NCBI RefSeq assembly: GCF_030704535.1
Contig: NC_081820.1
Span: forward strand, 1,245,001-1,309,000
Origin: Vitis vinifera
Taxonomy: Eukaryota > Streptophyta > Magnoliopsida > Vitales > Vitaceae
DNA: 64,000 bases
Reading direction: 5' to 3'
Positions 1 through 11,574 of this stretch are shown here, in pieces. A program made the position numbers and the translations under genes. The notes beneath the pieces were generated by a model. That model was not told the origin of the DNA, ran no database searches, and saw nothing but the letters and a program-made list of their open reading frames with translations. Every line of letters starts with the position of its first letter. Within the stretch, counting starts at the first letter, position 1.

Positions 1-3000
1 ATAGAAAATCAAATATAATTAAAATTAATTAGAAATTTATATATTTTAAAATTATTTAATATTTATATAATAGTATAAAATAAATGAATTGAGTTTCAAG
101 AAACATGTAAAAATAAATTATTAACTTTGAATCTATTTTTTATTTTCCTTCATTTTTTTTCTTACACTTTTCCTTTATATTTTTTTCCCTCAAAATTTTT
201 GGAACCAAACATAGTTTTCATGTGATGAGTTACTTAAATTTTTTTAATTAAATATATAATTAATTTACTTTTATATAATTTAAATCAAAATTTTCATAAA
301 TCAATGGTTTGGGAAAAACTCAATTTTAAAATATTTTCAATCAATTTCATTTCAATTTTTTTTTTCTTCAGTTAAAAGTAAGTATTCGAAAACTTGAAAA
401 AGTTATAGCATGCTGGAGTGAGAAAGAGGGTGAACCAACATGAATATCACAGCTGAACGGAGTTGTTAGAGCCCCATCACTAAGCGAAAGCCCCACCTAA
501 TATAATCTCATCATGCCAATCACCTACAAGAAAAGATAGGTTTGTTGGTTGCTAGTCAACTTCCAACCATATCTACATTCTTCTTTACCATATCTAATTA
601 ATTTAGGATTTAATCATCTTCCTATTTCTAGAATTTTGGGATTTTTTTTTAAATTGTGGGTATTTCAAAATTTACATAAATATTTTGTACTACAGACATC
701 TAGATTAAGGAATCAAAATTAAAAAAATAAATAAAAAATAATTCATGAAATGTAAGAATTTACAGCTAAGAAAATCCTTTAAAAGTGATTTTTAAAGCTT
801 AACCAAACTCTTTAATTTAAAAAAAAAAAAAAAAAAAAGGCTTTCGGACATTGGAAAATGCTTTTAAACCTTGGAGAATCATTGTCAGAGTCCTAATTTT
901 TATTTCAACATTTTGGATAATATAAGAAAATTATTCCATAATTAATGGATATGGGTTTGTCTTACAAGAGAACAAGAATCCCAACCATAAATTTGTATAG
1001 GCATAGGGGAGATTAATTTTAAGAGGATGTGGGCCTAATGGTCATAGTCTTAGAATGGGACTTTTTGGAAGAAATTTAATGAGAATTGTCTTGGCTAGAT
1101 GGAATCTACTCTCTAGTGTCATTCTACCAGTCAAAGTAGATGATGGTAGGATCTACCCTACCTAATGTCACACACACATTAAATGAAACCTAAGTGTATT
1201 TTAGTGAAAACCCCTAAAAATATATATTTAAATTAAAAAAAAAACTAAATTTAATAATAGAAAATTTAAAATATTTATTTTATGTGAGCATTCCAAAAAA
1301 CAAATTGTTAGATATATTTTCCTGTTAATTATTTTCATAATCAGATAGTATAATATCTTGATTTATCTTAAATCTTTTAAAATTTTAAAGTTTGTTATAA
1401 TAAATTTTTTTTTTTGATATTTCAATTTTTAAAACCATTATATTTTCAATATAAACGTCCAATAATTCTTCTGTTTTAAGTAAAATTTACTATTAATTTC
1501 GGGTTTTAAAAATAGAAAAATAAGTAGTGTATTTAAAGAGATGCTTTGCAAACACTTTACATTACTCATAGATTCATAGATAAAATAAGCGACATATAAG
1601 AAAAAAAAAAAGAAAATATTTGATTTTTTCTATTCAACTAAAAATAATCTGTTGATATCGTCCAATATAACTAAACTGAACTTATTGATAACAAGTTCAT
1701 TTTAATTATGTTGGATAATGTCAACAAATTATTTTTAACTGAATAGCAAAAGTCAAATATTTTGATATTTTCTATTCAGCAAAAAAAATCATATTAGTGT
1801 AAAACTAAATCATTATATTCTATCCAACAATGAAAAATTGAAAGGTTTATAAGAATGATTAATAAAATTTTTATCTATATCTATAAATTTTTAAAAGTGA
1901 TTTCAGAAAATTTTCAAGATCTAATTTTGAAAACAAAATGATTTTCAAATATATATATTTTAAATCCCTCATAATCACTTTTAAATAAGCTCTTTTTAAT
2001 TTTTAATTATTGTTAAATTCAAAAGGGTGTAACAAAAAAAATCTATTTTTAATATGCAAAATGATAGCTCTACCATAATAAACAATAAAAAAAATTGAAA
2101 TAAAATTAAATATTGATATGAGTAGAAGCAATGAAGGTGGTAGAAAAGGCAAAGTTGTATCATCAATTCAACTAGAATTATCCTCTCTTTTTGGTTTCCT
2201 TTTTCCAAAAATAAAAAATATAAAAGAAATAAAAATAAATAAATAAAAAGAAAAAAAAAAAAGAAAAAGGAAAAAGGAAAAAAAGTGCGTAGACCAATGT
2301 GTCCTTTCCTGAAAAGCATGGTCAGCATGGAGACTCTTTGCCTCTGAAAAAGTTCACTATGTATATCATTAACTTTGACAGGAATGGCACTTTGGTAATT
2401 ACACCCAACTTTGCATCTCCAAAAAGGTAATCCCAATTATCACACAGGTAGTGGATTTTCCTCTCCATTACTAAAAAATAAAAACAAAAATAAATAGTAT
2501 TTGAATTGAAAATTAGAATATTATATTTTTGACTATTTTTTAAAACATTTTTTAAAAATTAATTTAAAATCATTAAACTCAATTTTATTTCTAAAAATAA
2601 TTAATTACCATTTTAAAAAACTCTTCCTAAAACCTATTTTTTAAAGCTATTTTTGACATATTTCTTTTGTTTGTAATAGAAAAAAATATAATGAGAAATT
2701 TATAAATCTAAGATAAAATTTATTGATTTAAAATGTATTTTTCTCTATCATTAAGACTAAAAATGAATTTGAAATATGATTTATTATTAAAAATAGTAAG
2801 TCATTAATTATCTTTTTTTTTAATCACATACTTACATGAAATAAAATCCTTTTATCACCTAGTACTGAAAATGAATTTATTTATTTTTTATTTTTATATC
2901 AATCATAATCATAATCAAAGAAAAAAATAATTAAGGAAAAAAAAAGTTCAAAGTACATTAAGTTCTGCAATAATTTATTATTAATAAGGTTATAAAATTA

Positions 3001-3560
3001 AGAAAAATTAAAGTCTCTTTGTTGTGATTTTACGAAGTGTTTAATTTTTTTTTTTAAATATTAAAAATACTAGAAACTCTTTTAAGAATAAGTCTCAAAC
3101 ATATTTTTAGTATTTTTTTTAAAGAAAAAATAAAATTATTCTAATGATTGTTTTTAAATTACAACTTTAAATTAAAATTTTAAATATGCTTAATTATCAT
3201 AATAGTAAAGTTGGAAATTAACTTTAAAATAAACAAGTTGTATTTTTGTCTAAAAGAAACCTAGAGGAGACTCAGGAGAGTACCAATTATTACAATTGTT
3301 TTGAATTTCATACCATATTATCCTTTTCTATCTTTTTTTTTTTAATTCTTTACAGTAATTCGGAGGAAAGCTCCACCAAGAGAGAGAAAGTAGAGAGAGA
3401 AAGAAAAACCACAACTGCAACCCTCCGTGGTGTGGCCACCCCACACCACCAAACCAACCTAAAAATAATTTTTTTTCTGCTCTCTAAGAAATTCTTCTCT
3501 TCTAACTGCTTGTGTTTGCTGCCAATCTCTTATCTCTCTCTCTTCTCTCCTCTTCTCTAA
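1..3560. other. AT-rich intergenic region
   Basis: No gene is supported here. The stretch is very AT-rich, with long poly(A) and poly(T) runs and several MITE-like fragments: the first 220 bases end in an ACCAAACATAG motif that also closes a MITE near 32000, and a fold-back element lies at about 1614-1766. Short open frames on both strands are low-complexity and were not called. From about 3380 the sequence becomes CT/GA-rich, as in many plant promoters and 5' leaders, and probably belongs to the WEB gene that follows. Confidence 0.6.
1614..1766. repeat. Fold-back MITE-like inverted repeat, copy 1
   Basis: The left arm (about 1614-1657) and right arm (about 1720-1766) are imperfect inverted copies around a short loop with AACTTATTGATAACAAGTT symmetry. 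The same arms and loop recur at 10559-10762, so this is a dispersed repeat family and not a chance palindrome. No coding capacity is seen. The superfamily is not certain. Confidence 0.55.
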
Positions 3561-3673
3561 CAATGTCAGCATTTTATTTTTTAGCAGCCACCAAACCAGT
3601 CTGACAATCCATTTGCTAAGCATTTTATTCTTCATTCACTTTGCTGCAGCATCCCCTACTTGGAACCCACACC

Positions 3674-6600
3674 ATGGCCTCCAAATCAAAGTCAGTGCCC
3701 TCTGTCTCTACAGATCTGATTTGGGAATTTTGGGTTGTGTTGTTTGGTGCTTGATCTTTTTCCTTGTGGGTGTTGGTAATTTGAGTTTTTGGTTCTGGGT
3801 TTTTTCTTTTTTGGGTGTGTTCGATCTGTTGGGGTTTCTTGTTTCATAGTTTTGATTCAAATTGTGACTGTTTTTCTCTCAGTGCTTTCTCTCACTTTAT
3901 TCTCTTTCTCTGGGTTTTTTCTGCTTTTTTTTTTTTTTGACTTGGTTTACATGTGGGTTTTACTTCATTTGCCGTTTCTCTCAACCATTGCCATAGTTCA
4001 TTAGTGTTTTTTCTTGTGGTTGTTTTTGTTTTTTGGGCTTGGTGGGTTGGATCTGAGTTTGGAGTAATGTTTTTTTGCACTAATTTCATGTTTGATTTGT
4101 ATATACTCTGTAACTGTAAAAGTTCATCACTTCAAATTTTGTTGTGTGAAGACTTTCATCTAGCAGTGAACTTCTGATGCTGAATTTCAATGCAAATTTT
4201 CAGTTTTTGGCTTAGATCCATCTCCCTTTGTGTACCCTTTTGCTTTTTATTTTTATTTTAAAATGGGTTGTGTTTGTATATCTTGCATTTTGTGTTTCCT
4301 GTAATAGGTCTTGATCTGATTACGTGCTCATACCATGTTTTGAACTTGAGCAGATCTACTTTATCTGATACTCCCAATAGCAAGCCTTCACCAGCAACTC
4401 CTAGAGTTAGTAAATTGGGCAGGGGAGTGGCTAAATCAGAGACTGATTCACCTTCTCCCCTGCACAATCCTCGCATTTCGGTTGATCGGTCCCCGCGATC
4501 TGTTGCTTCAAAGCCCACAATTGAGCGTCGATCCCCGAAGGTTTCTACCCCACCTGAAGTAAGTTTCTGAATTGGCCATGGGCTTTGTGTAACTGGAATT
4601 GGAGGACTCTGTTCTGATTCCTCTATTTGGTTACTTTGTATCCAATGTAGTTAGTTTCCTAGTTGGAGTTGGATTTAAATTCTAAGCCACAAATGGAAAA
4701 AATAAACCAAAAGGCAAGATTTTTAAATTGGATAGATTTGGAATTCAGAATCCAATTCTGCACTTCCAAAGCCAACAGGAGATTGTGCTCTTGCATGATT
4801 TCTGCCTTGGAGTCGGAATTGCAGGACAATATTTGAGTTCCACTGTTTGGTCACCTTTATATGCTGATGTGGTTTGAATTGAATTTAAATCTCATGGACA
4901 ACAAATCTACACAAAATTTTCAAATTTAAATCTTGCCCAACCGAATGCTGCCTAAGTTTGCATCTATTTCTGTGTTTCATTGTGTTGCTTAACGCTGAGT
5001 TTTAGATTTAAGCTTAAATCCTTTTACCCCAAATCTACAAACGAACTCTATGCGCCATTAAGTTCAATTGGTGCTTTTGATGTAAGCCTAAATGGATTCT
5101 ATGAAGCTTATTTGACTTTGTATTTGCATTTTTGTTCTTTTATTAGAAACCACAATCGCGGGTTTTGAAAGGATCAGAGTTACAGGCTCAGTTGAGTCAT
5201 GCTCAAGAAGATCTCAAGAAAGCAAAGGAACAGTTGGTTATAGCTGAGAAAGAGAAGGTGCAAGCGATCGATGAATTGAAAGAAGCACAGAAATCAGCTG
5301 AAGAGGCAAATGAGAAACTCAGGGAGGCTTTGGTTGCTCAAAAACGAGCAGAAGAGAACTCAGAGATTGAGAAGTTCCGAGCAGTTGAGATGGAACAGGC
5401 AGGGATCGAGGCAGCCCAAAAAAAGGAAGATGAATGGCAGAAAGAGCTTGAAAGTGTCAGGAGCCAACATGCACTAGATGTTGCTGCTCTTCTTTCTGCC
5501 ACTCAGGAGCTGCAAAGGATGAAGCAAGAATTGGCCATGACTTCAGATGCGAAGAATCAGGCCTTGAGCCATGCTGACGATGCAACCAAAATTGCTGAGA
5601 TTCATGCTGAGAAGGCTGAGATCCTCTCAGCTGAGTTGACCCGGTTGAAGGCCTTGCTTGATTCCAAGAATGAGACGGAGGCTAATGAGAACAGCAAGAT
5701 GGTGGCAGCTCTAAACTCTGAGATAGATTCTCTGAAACAAGAACTTGAGGAAGCAAAAGCTTCTGAGGAGGCATTGGCAGAAAGGGAGGCTTCCATTGAA
5801 CAGCTAAATGTTGATCTAGAAGCTGCGAGAATGGCTGAATCTTATGCAAGAAATTTAGTGCAGGAGTGGAAACAGAGGGTTGAGGAATTAGAGACTCGGG
5901 TGGAGGAAGCAACTCGTTTGGAGAAATCTGCAACTGAATCTTTAGATTCAGTCATGCAACAGCTCGAGGGAAACAATGGTCTATTGCATGATGCAGAATC
6001 CGAAATTGCTGCTCTTAAAGAAAAGGTGGGATTGTTGGAAATCTCAATTGGAAGACAGAAAGGGGATTTTGAGGAGTCAGAACGTCGTCTTGAAGTGGCA
6101 AAGCAAGAAGCTTCTGAAATGGGAAAAATGGTGGAATCTCTGAAGGCTGAGCTTGAAACTCTGAAGGAGGAGAAAGCTCAGGCTTTGAACAATGAGAAGC
6201 TCGCTGCTTCCAGTGTTCAAAATCTGTTGGAAGAGAAAAACAAACTCCTAAATGACTTGGAAAATTCAAAGGATGAAGAAGAGAAAAGTAAAAAGGCAAT
6301 GGAAAGCTTAGCTTCAGCCTTACATGAAGTCTCTTCAGAAGCAAGGGAAGCCAAGGAAAAGCTATTAGCTGCTCAGGGAGAGCAAGAAATGTATGACACC
6401 CAGATTGAAGATCTGAAGATGGTTCTGAAAGCAACTAATGAGAAGTACGAAACCCTGCTTGATGATGCAAAACACGAAGTTGAACTTCTTACAAGTACGA
6501 TTGAACAATCCAAGCGTGAATTTGAGACTTCCAAGGCAGAGTGGGAGCAACAAGAGCTTCATTTGGTCAATTGTGTGAAACAGTCTCAAGAACAGAACGC

Positions 6601-7465
6601 CTCCTTGGAAAAAGAAGTAAATAGATTGGTAAGTGTGCTTGCAGAGAATGAGCAAGAAGCTTGTGCCACAAAGGAGGAAGGAGCTAAGCTGAAGGCTACC
6701 CTCAAGGAAGCTGAATCTGAGGTCATTTATTTAAAGGAAGTTCTTGGGGAAGCAAAAGCTGAGAGTATGAGATTGAAGGAGAATTTGTTGGACAAAGAAA
6801 ATGAGTTGCAGAATGTAATTCAAGAGAATGAGGAGCTCCGAAGCAGAGAAGCTACTTCTCTGAAGAAGGTTGAGGAGTTATCAAAGTTGCTTGAAGAAGC
6901 TACTGCCAAAAAGGAAACTGAAACTGAGGAAAATGAAGAGCTCACCGACAGTGAAAAGGATTATGATTTGCTCCCTAAGGTGGTTGAATTTTCAGAAGAA
7001 AATGGAAATGCAAGAGAGGAGAAGCCCAAAAAGGAGATCCCATCTCAACAATGCGAGGAGCCCACAAAAGCAGATCTTCAGGAAGAGAGTAAACCCGTGA
7101 AGGAAGGCACAGTTCAAACTAACACTGCCAAATTTGAAAACTTGAATGGAAAACCAAAGGACGATGAAAGCAAAGAAAAAGAGGACGATTCAGTAGAAGG
7201 TGAATTTAAAATGTGGGAGAGCTGCAAAATAGAAGAGAAAGACTACTCACCAGAGCGAGAGACAGAGCACGGATCCTTCGAAGAGGATGTCGACTCAAAG
7301 GCAGAGGGTGGTGACAGCTTTGATCAGATTAACGGGCTATCATCAGAGAACCTTGACAATGGTGGAAGCTCACCCACAAAGCAGCAACAACAGAAGAAGA
7401 AGAGACCTTTACTTCGGAAGTTTGGAAGCTTACTTAAGAAGAAGGGTACCACCAACCAGAAGTAG
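3674..7465 (+). CDS. WEB family coiled-coil protein (At3g02930/At5g16730-like)
   Basis: Three coding exons: 3674-3690, 4354-4558 and 5147-7465 (TAG), giving 846 residues, the usual size for this family. Exon 1 encodes only about six residues (MASKSK) before a GTCAGT donor; intron 1 ends in GAGCAG, intron 2 runs from GTAAGT to TTAG, and the frame is kept across both. The N-terminus (about 1-75) is rich in Ser, Pro, Arg and Lys with few acids, which fits the plastid-targeting label used for relatives. Residues of about 85-670 form an almost unbroken Glu/Lys/Leu coiled coil. A conserved tail follows, with SEKDYDLLPKVVEFSEENG near residue 676, EFKMWES near 760, and a basic end finishing KKKGTTNQK. 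WEB proteins (WEB1, PMI2) act in light-driven chloroplast movement; the role of this subgroup is not established. Recognition is by remembered similarity to the Arabidopsis proteins and is strong. Confidence 0.93.
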
Positions 7466-10400
7466 ATGTCTGGCCGAGTTGTGGCCTGGCTGGCGCCTGA
7501 ATAGCAGGCAGGTATATGCATACTATCTTGCACCTGAATGTGTTTGCTTTTTTATGCTTTTGGGTTCTGATTTTAAGAATAGGGGGAAAATATGCAGAGG
7601 GGCTTGTACTATCTTTAGATTTTTCGTTCCTTTTCATTGATGTGATTCCCATGTTGGTTGGGGGAGTATCTTGTATGTGATGCAGATTTTTTTCTTCTTT
7701 CTTGTCTAAGTTTCATGGAAAGGAGTGATTACCTTAAAAAATGTATGTTAATGTGCTTTCATCTATTTTACATCGATAAATCACCGTTTATTGTTTAATT
7801 CCTTGGAAGGGATACAGCTGGTTGAGCTGATTGATTAGCATCTGATAACCTGGGGAATGAACTCGATTCTTGCATAGTTAATCTTACTGTTTCATGTTAT
7901 GAACAATCTTGCCATTCCCATGAATTGATATGAACTCTAGCCTTGCCTGTTTTTCAGTCGAGAATTTGCATAGCAATGCATTTATGGGATTGGATACTGC
8001 TGTTTTTCTGGATATGTAGGATTGAGTTCAAAAAAATAGGTTGTGTTTGAATGCTCTTTAATTGTTATGTAAAAAGCATATTCATGAGAAAAAGTACCCT
8101 AATATCCTCTGTTTTCATCAGGTTTAGAACCCTGGTTTTAAGCTCTATCCTCTGAAAGGTGATTCACGCACGTGTAACACAAATACTAGAAAAACCCCAC
8201 CTGCATAAGTTTTTGGATTCGAGGTGGTTGTAGATAATGAATTGTGGGTCAAATTGGCCCTTGGGGGAAACAAAATGCAAGGGATAAGCATTTTGTGAAA
8301 CTGTGTGTGATATCTCATATCGGTTATAGAAAAAAGTTCTTAACGATATATATATACGAGTTCATCTTAATCTTGTAGACATGTTTTAAAATCGTGGGAG
8401 TCCCTTGGGTCCTTGACAGATAAGTCTATATTCTGGTTTCAATGTGATAGTTTGTTCGGTCCCACAAAGATTGTTTATCCATTTGGCCCCACGAGCCTAT
8501 CCGTACATTGTTATTAGTAGTCCCTTTTTCTTTTTATTATTTTTATTTGGTTTTTAACAAAAATTTTGAAAAGAAAGGAAATTGAAATATAAAAGATACG
8601 TGACAAAGGGAGACCATTTTGATCTTTGATTCAAAAGTGGCCTGCCCTGTGGAGCGAATTTTACTGCACTTTGAATATGAAGATTCCCGGAATTGTATTA
8701 TGATCCTTTGGATGATACTGTATGTGATTGATTCTGTATTTGCTGCAATTTATTGCTGCATCTAACTTTGTAACAAGGGTACTGATATTATTTTGTTGTC
8801 AGCATCTGGCACAGATACATATGAGATGTCGTCGACAGCGACTCCTCAACAGAAGGAATTGCAGCAACTTGTCTTGAAATGCATATATAATAGGTTGGTG
8901 AAAGACTTCTGCTCTGTATTTATGAGGTTCTGCCAGTATTTATGGACTTTCAAAATTGAGGTATCCATGTAATATGTCGTCATATGAACATTTTTATGGC
9001 TTTTTCGTTGGTTTTGAAAGTGTTTGTTAACTATAGTTAAAAATGGTTTTCTATTTTTTTCCAAAAAAAAAGGAAAATATATTTGAGAATTAGAAAATAG
9101 TTTTTTGTTATTAAAAATAGAAATTCTGTGAGATTGGAAACTATTTTTGAAAACAGAAAAAAAGATGTTTTCAAATAGCATTTTTTAGTTGTTTTATATT
9201 ATTTTAATTTATTTTTTAAGTTTTGTTTAAAAAAATAATTATATAAATATTTAGAATGATTAAAAATAAATCATTATGATAAAAATTATTTTTAAAAATA
9301 TTAAAAATAGGTTTAAAACATTTTGAGTTTTCAAACAAGCTTTTGTGGTACAAAAAATAATTATTATCAAAAACTGTTTTTAAAAACCGTTACTAAATAA
9401 GTTTTATATTTATTTATTTTTGGTCATTTTTTTTCTTTTATGAGGCGTGTTTTAAAAAATAATGGGATAAATATGAAAAATAATTGAAAATAAGGTATTT
9501 TATTAATTTTAAAAAATATTTGAAAACATAGAAAACAAGTTGAAATTATTTTAAATTCCTAAATAATATTTTCAAACATATTTTTAGGCTAATAGTTTAT
9601 GGAAGAAAAAATACAAAAGAAAATAAAATATAATAAAATTTTATTAGAAATTTAGGTATTTTTAAATGATTCAATTCTTATATAAAAAGGAGAAAAATAA
9701 ATAAAAGGGGTTTGAAAAATATATAAAAAGAATTTATTAATTTTATATTTGAAAAATAAATAAAAGGAGTTTGAAAAAATATATAAAAAGAATTTATTAA
9801 TTTTATATTTATATTTTATTTTGTTTATTTTTTTTTTTTTTACAAATTTTTAAAATATTTTCAGGAACTATATAAAGTTAACGAGAATAATAAATGTCAA
9901 AAGGAAAATATTTTTATTATATTTGAATATCATGGAAAAATAGTAAAGAAATATATATATTATTTTATTTTATTTTTATTGAAAAGTGATGAGAAAAATT
10001 GAGAGAAAGTGGATTATTCATAAATTAATTCTTTGAAAATTAAATAAAAAAGAATTTTGTAATTTTTTATATTTTATTCTTCTTTCCCTTTTTATTTTCT
10101 TTTCTTTAAAATTCCTAAGAATTAAACATAATTATAAAATTTTACTTCAATTTATTATTTAATTATTTTAATTTTTAGATTTGATAGTATTAGAACTCTA
10201 AAAATTGTCACTTGATTATTTTCCTTATATTATTTCCTTATTATTAAAATAAAAGAAGTATGAATTTCAAAGTTTTATTTCCAAAATCCTGAATTTTCCT
10301 TTCCTTTCACAGTAACCAAGCAGATGTTTAAACTTAAAAAAATATAAGAAAATCTATGGAAAAGAAAAAGGAAATGTAATTTTTTTGATGTGACAAGTAT

Positions 10401-11570
10401 TTATTAATTTTATTGTTTAGTAAACACCTAACTTTCTTTGTAGACTGTTTGCTTGGAGATCACTCCATCTCGTGTGGGCCAAAAAAACGCAACTTTTTTT
10501 TTCTTTTTTATTTTTTTATAATTATAGTCCACATCAATATATTTTAGAAAAAAAAGTAAGGTAGTGTTTATTTTTTGCTTGAAGCTAAAATATTTGATTT
10601 TTTTATTTAATTAAAAGTAACTTATTAACATAACTAAAATAAACTTATTATCAATAGGTTTATTTTAGTTATATTGAAAGATGTCAACAAATTATTTTTA
10701 ATTGAATAGAAAAAATTAAATATCTTGATTTTTTTTATTCAGTTAAAGAACAAATATCACCTAAATTTTTTTCTTCTAAATATACCAAAAAGAAGTTAAA
10801 TAGTAATAATAAATAAATAATAATTTTTTTAAAAAAAATTCAAACTTAATACATATTTTTAGGATTTTTTAAAATATATAATTTTATTATTTTGTTGGAT
10901 GGCTCTTGTGCAAAAAATCAAATGCTTTCATCATGAAAAATATTAGAAAAAATAGAAGAAATTTATAATATGTTTGAAAATGGTTTTATAATTCAAAAAA
11001 ATTATGCTTGACTAACTTTTCTTAAAAAATAGTTTTTTTTAATAAGAAAGAAAGATTAACCAAAAGTAAAATAAAATCTTTATATAAAACAAACATAAAA
11101 ATACAAAAAAAAAAAAGAAGAAGATTTTGATGTTAAGTTTATTTTTATATAATCTTGCTAAGTTTATTTCACTTGTTTTTTTCTCTTTATATAAAAATTA
11201 AATAATTTTAAAATATATAAATTTTAATTATAATTACTTTTTTTTATAAATTAAATGTTAAATATTTTAGTTAATTTTAATTATATTTGACATTTTTATA
11301 TTTTTATAATAAATAAAATATGAATAATAACTTTTCTTTTATCGTAATTTTTTTTGCTTTTATTTTTCTATTTGATTTAATAAAAAAAATCATACATAAT
11401 TAATTAATCGCATGAATTCTTCTTCACTGAGAAAGAATCCCCTTTGTTTCTCTTTGTTTTTTTTTTGTTTTTTTTATTTTTGGTGAGAAATTCTGTCTGT
11501 TTTGTTCTCTCGATCCATCATATTTTTCCCCGAATCTGTAGAAACGATTTTCGAGGCGGTTAATCTTCTC
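7466..11570. other. 3' region of the WEB gene and AT-rich intergenic DNA
   Basis: The first 200-300 bases are probably the 3' UTR of the WEB gene. The rest has no supported gene. From about 8990 to 9600 there are many GTTTTCAAA/TTTTGAAAAC blocks, typical of MITE remnants. A short repeat of about 60 bases occurs twice near 9685-9740 and 9750-9805 (AAAATATATAAAAAGAATTTATTAATTTTATATTT in both, shown here only by position in the read). A fold-back element is annotated separately at 10559-10762. The CT-rich stretch from about 11420 probably belongs to the leader of the next gene. Confidence 0.5.
10559..10762. repeat. Fold-back MITE-like inverted repeat, copy 2
   Basis: The outer ends are an imperfect inverted repeat (GGTAGTGTTTATTTTTT at the left; the complement of AAAGAACAAATATCACC at the right). 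The inner arms flank a loop with AACTTATTATCAATAGGTT symmetry and match the element at 1614-1766. It has no open frame. The terminal inverted repeat and small size point to a non-autonomous DNA transposon, but a target-site duplication could not be fixed with confidence. Confidence 0.55.
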
Positions 11571-11574
11571 CACG

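Noticed and set aside
1996..2436. A 146-codon minus-strand frame rich in Phe and Leu
   Set aside because: It is made by A-runs read as Phe; no recognisable domain and no gene context.
5602..6655. Long antisense frames under the WEB gene
   Set aside because: The Glu/Lys-rich coiled-coil codons leave long stop-free frames on the opposite strand; no independent start, composition or family support.
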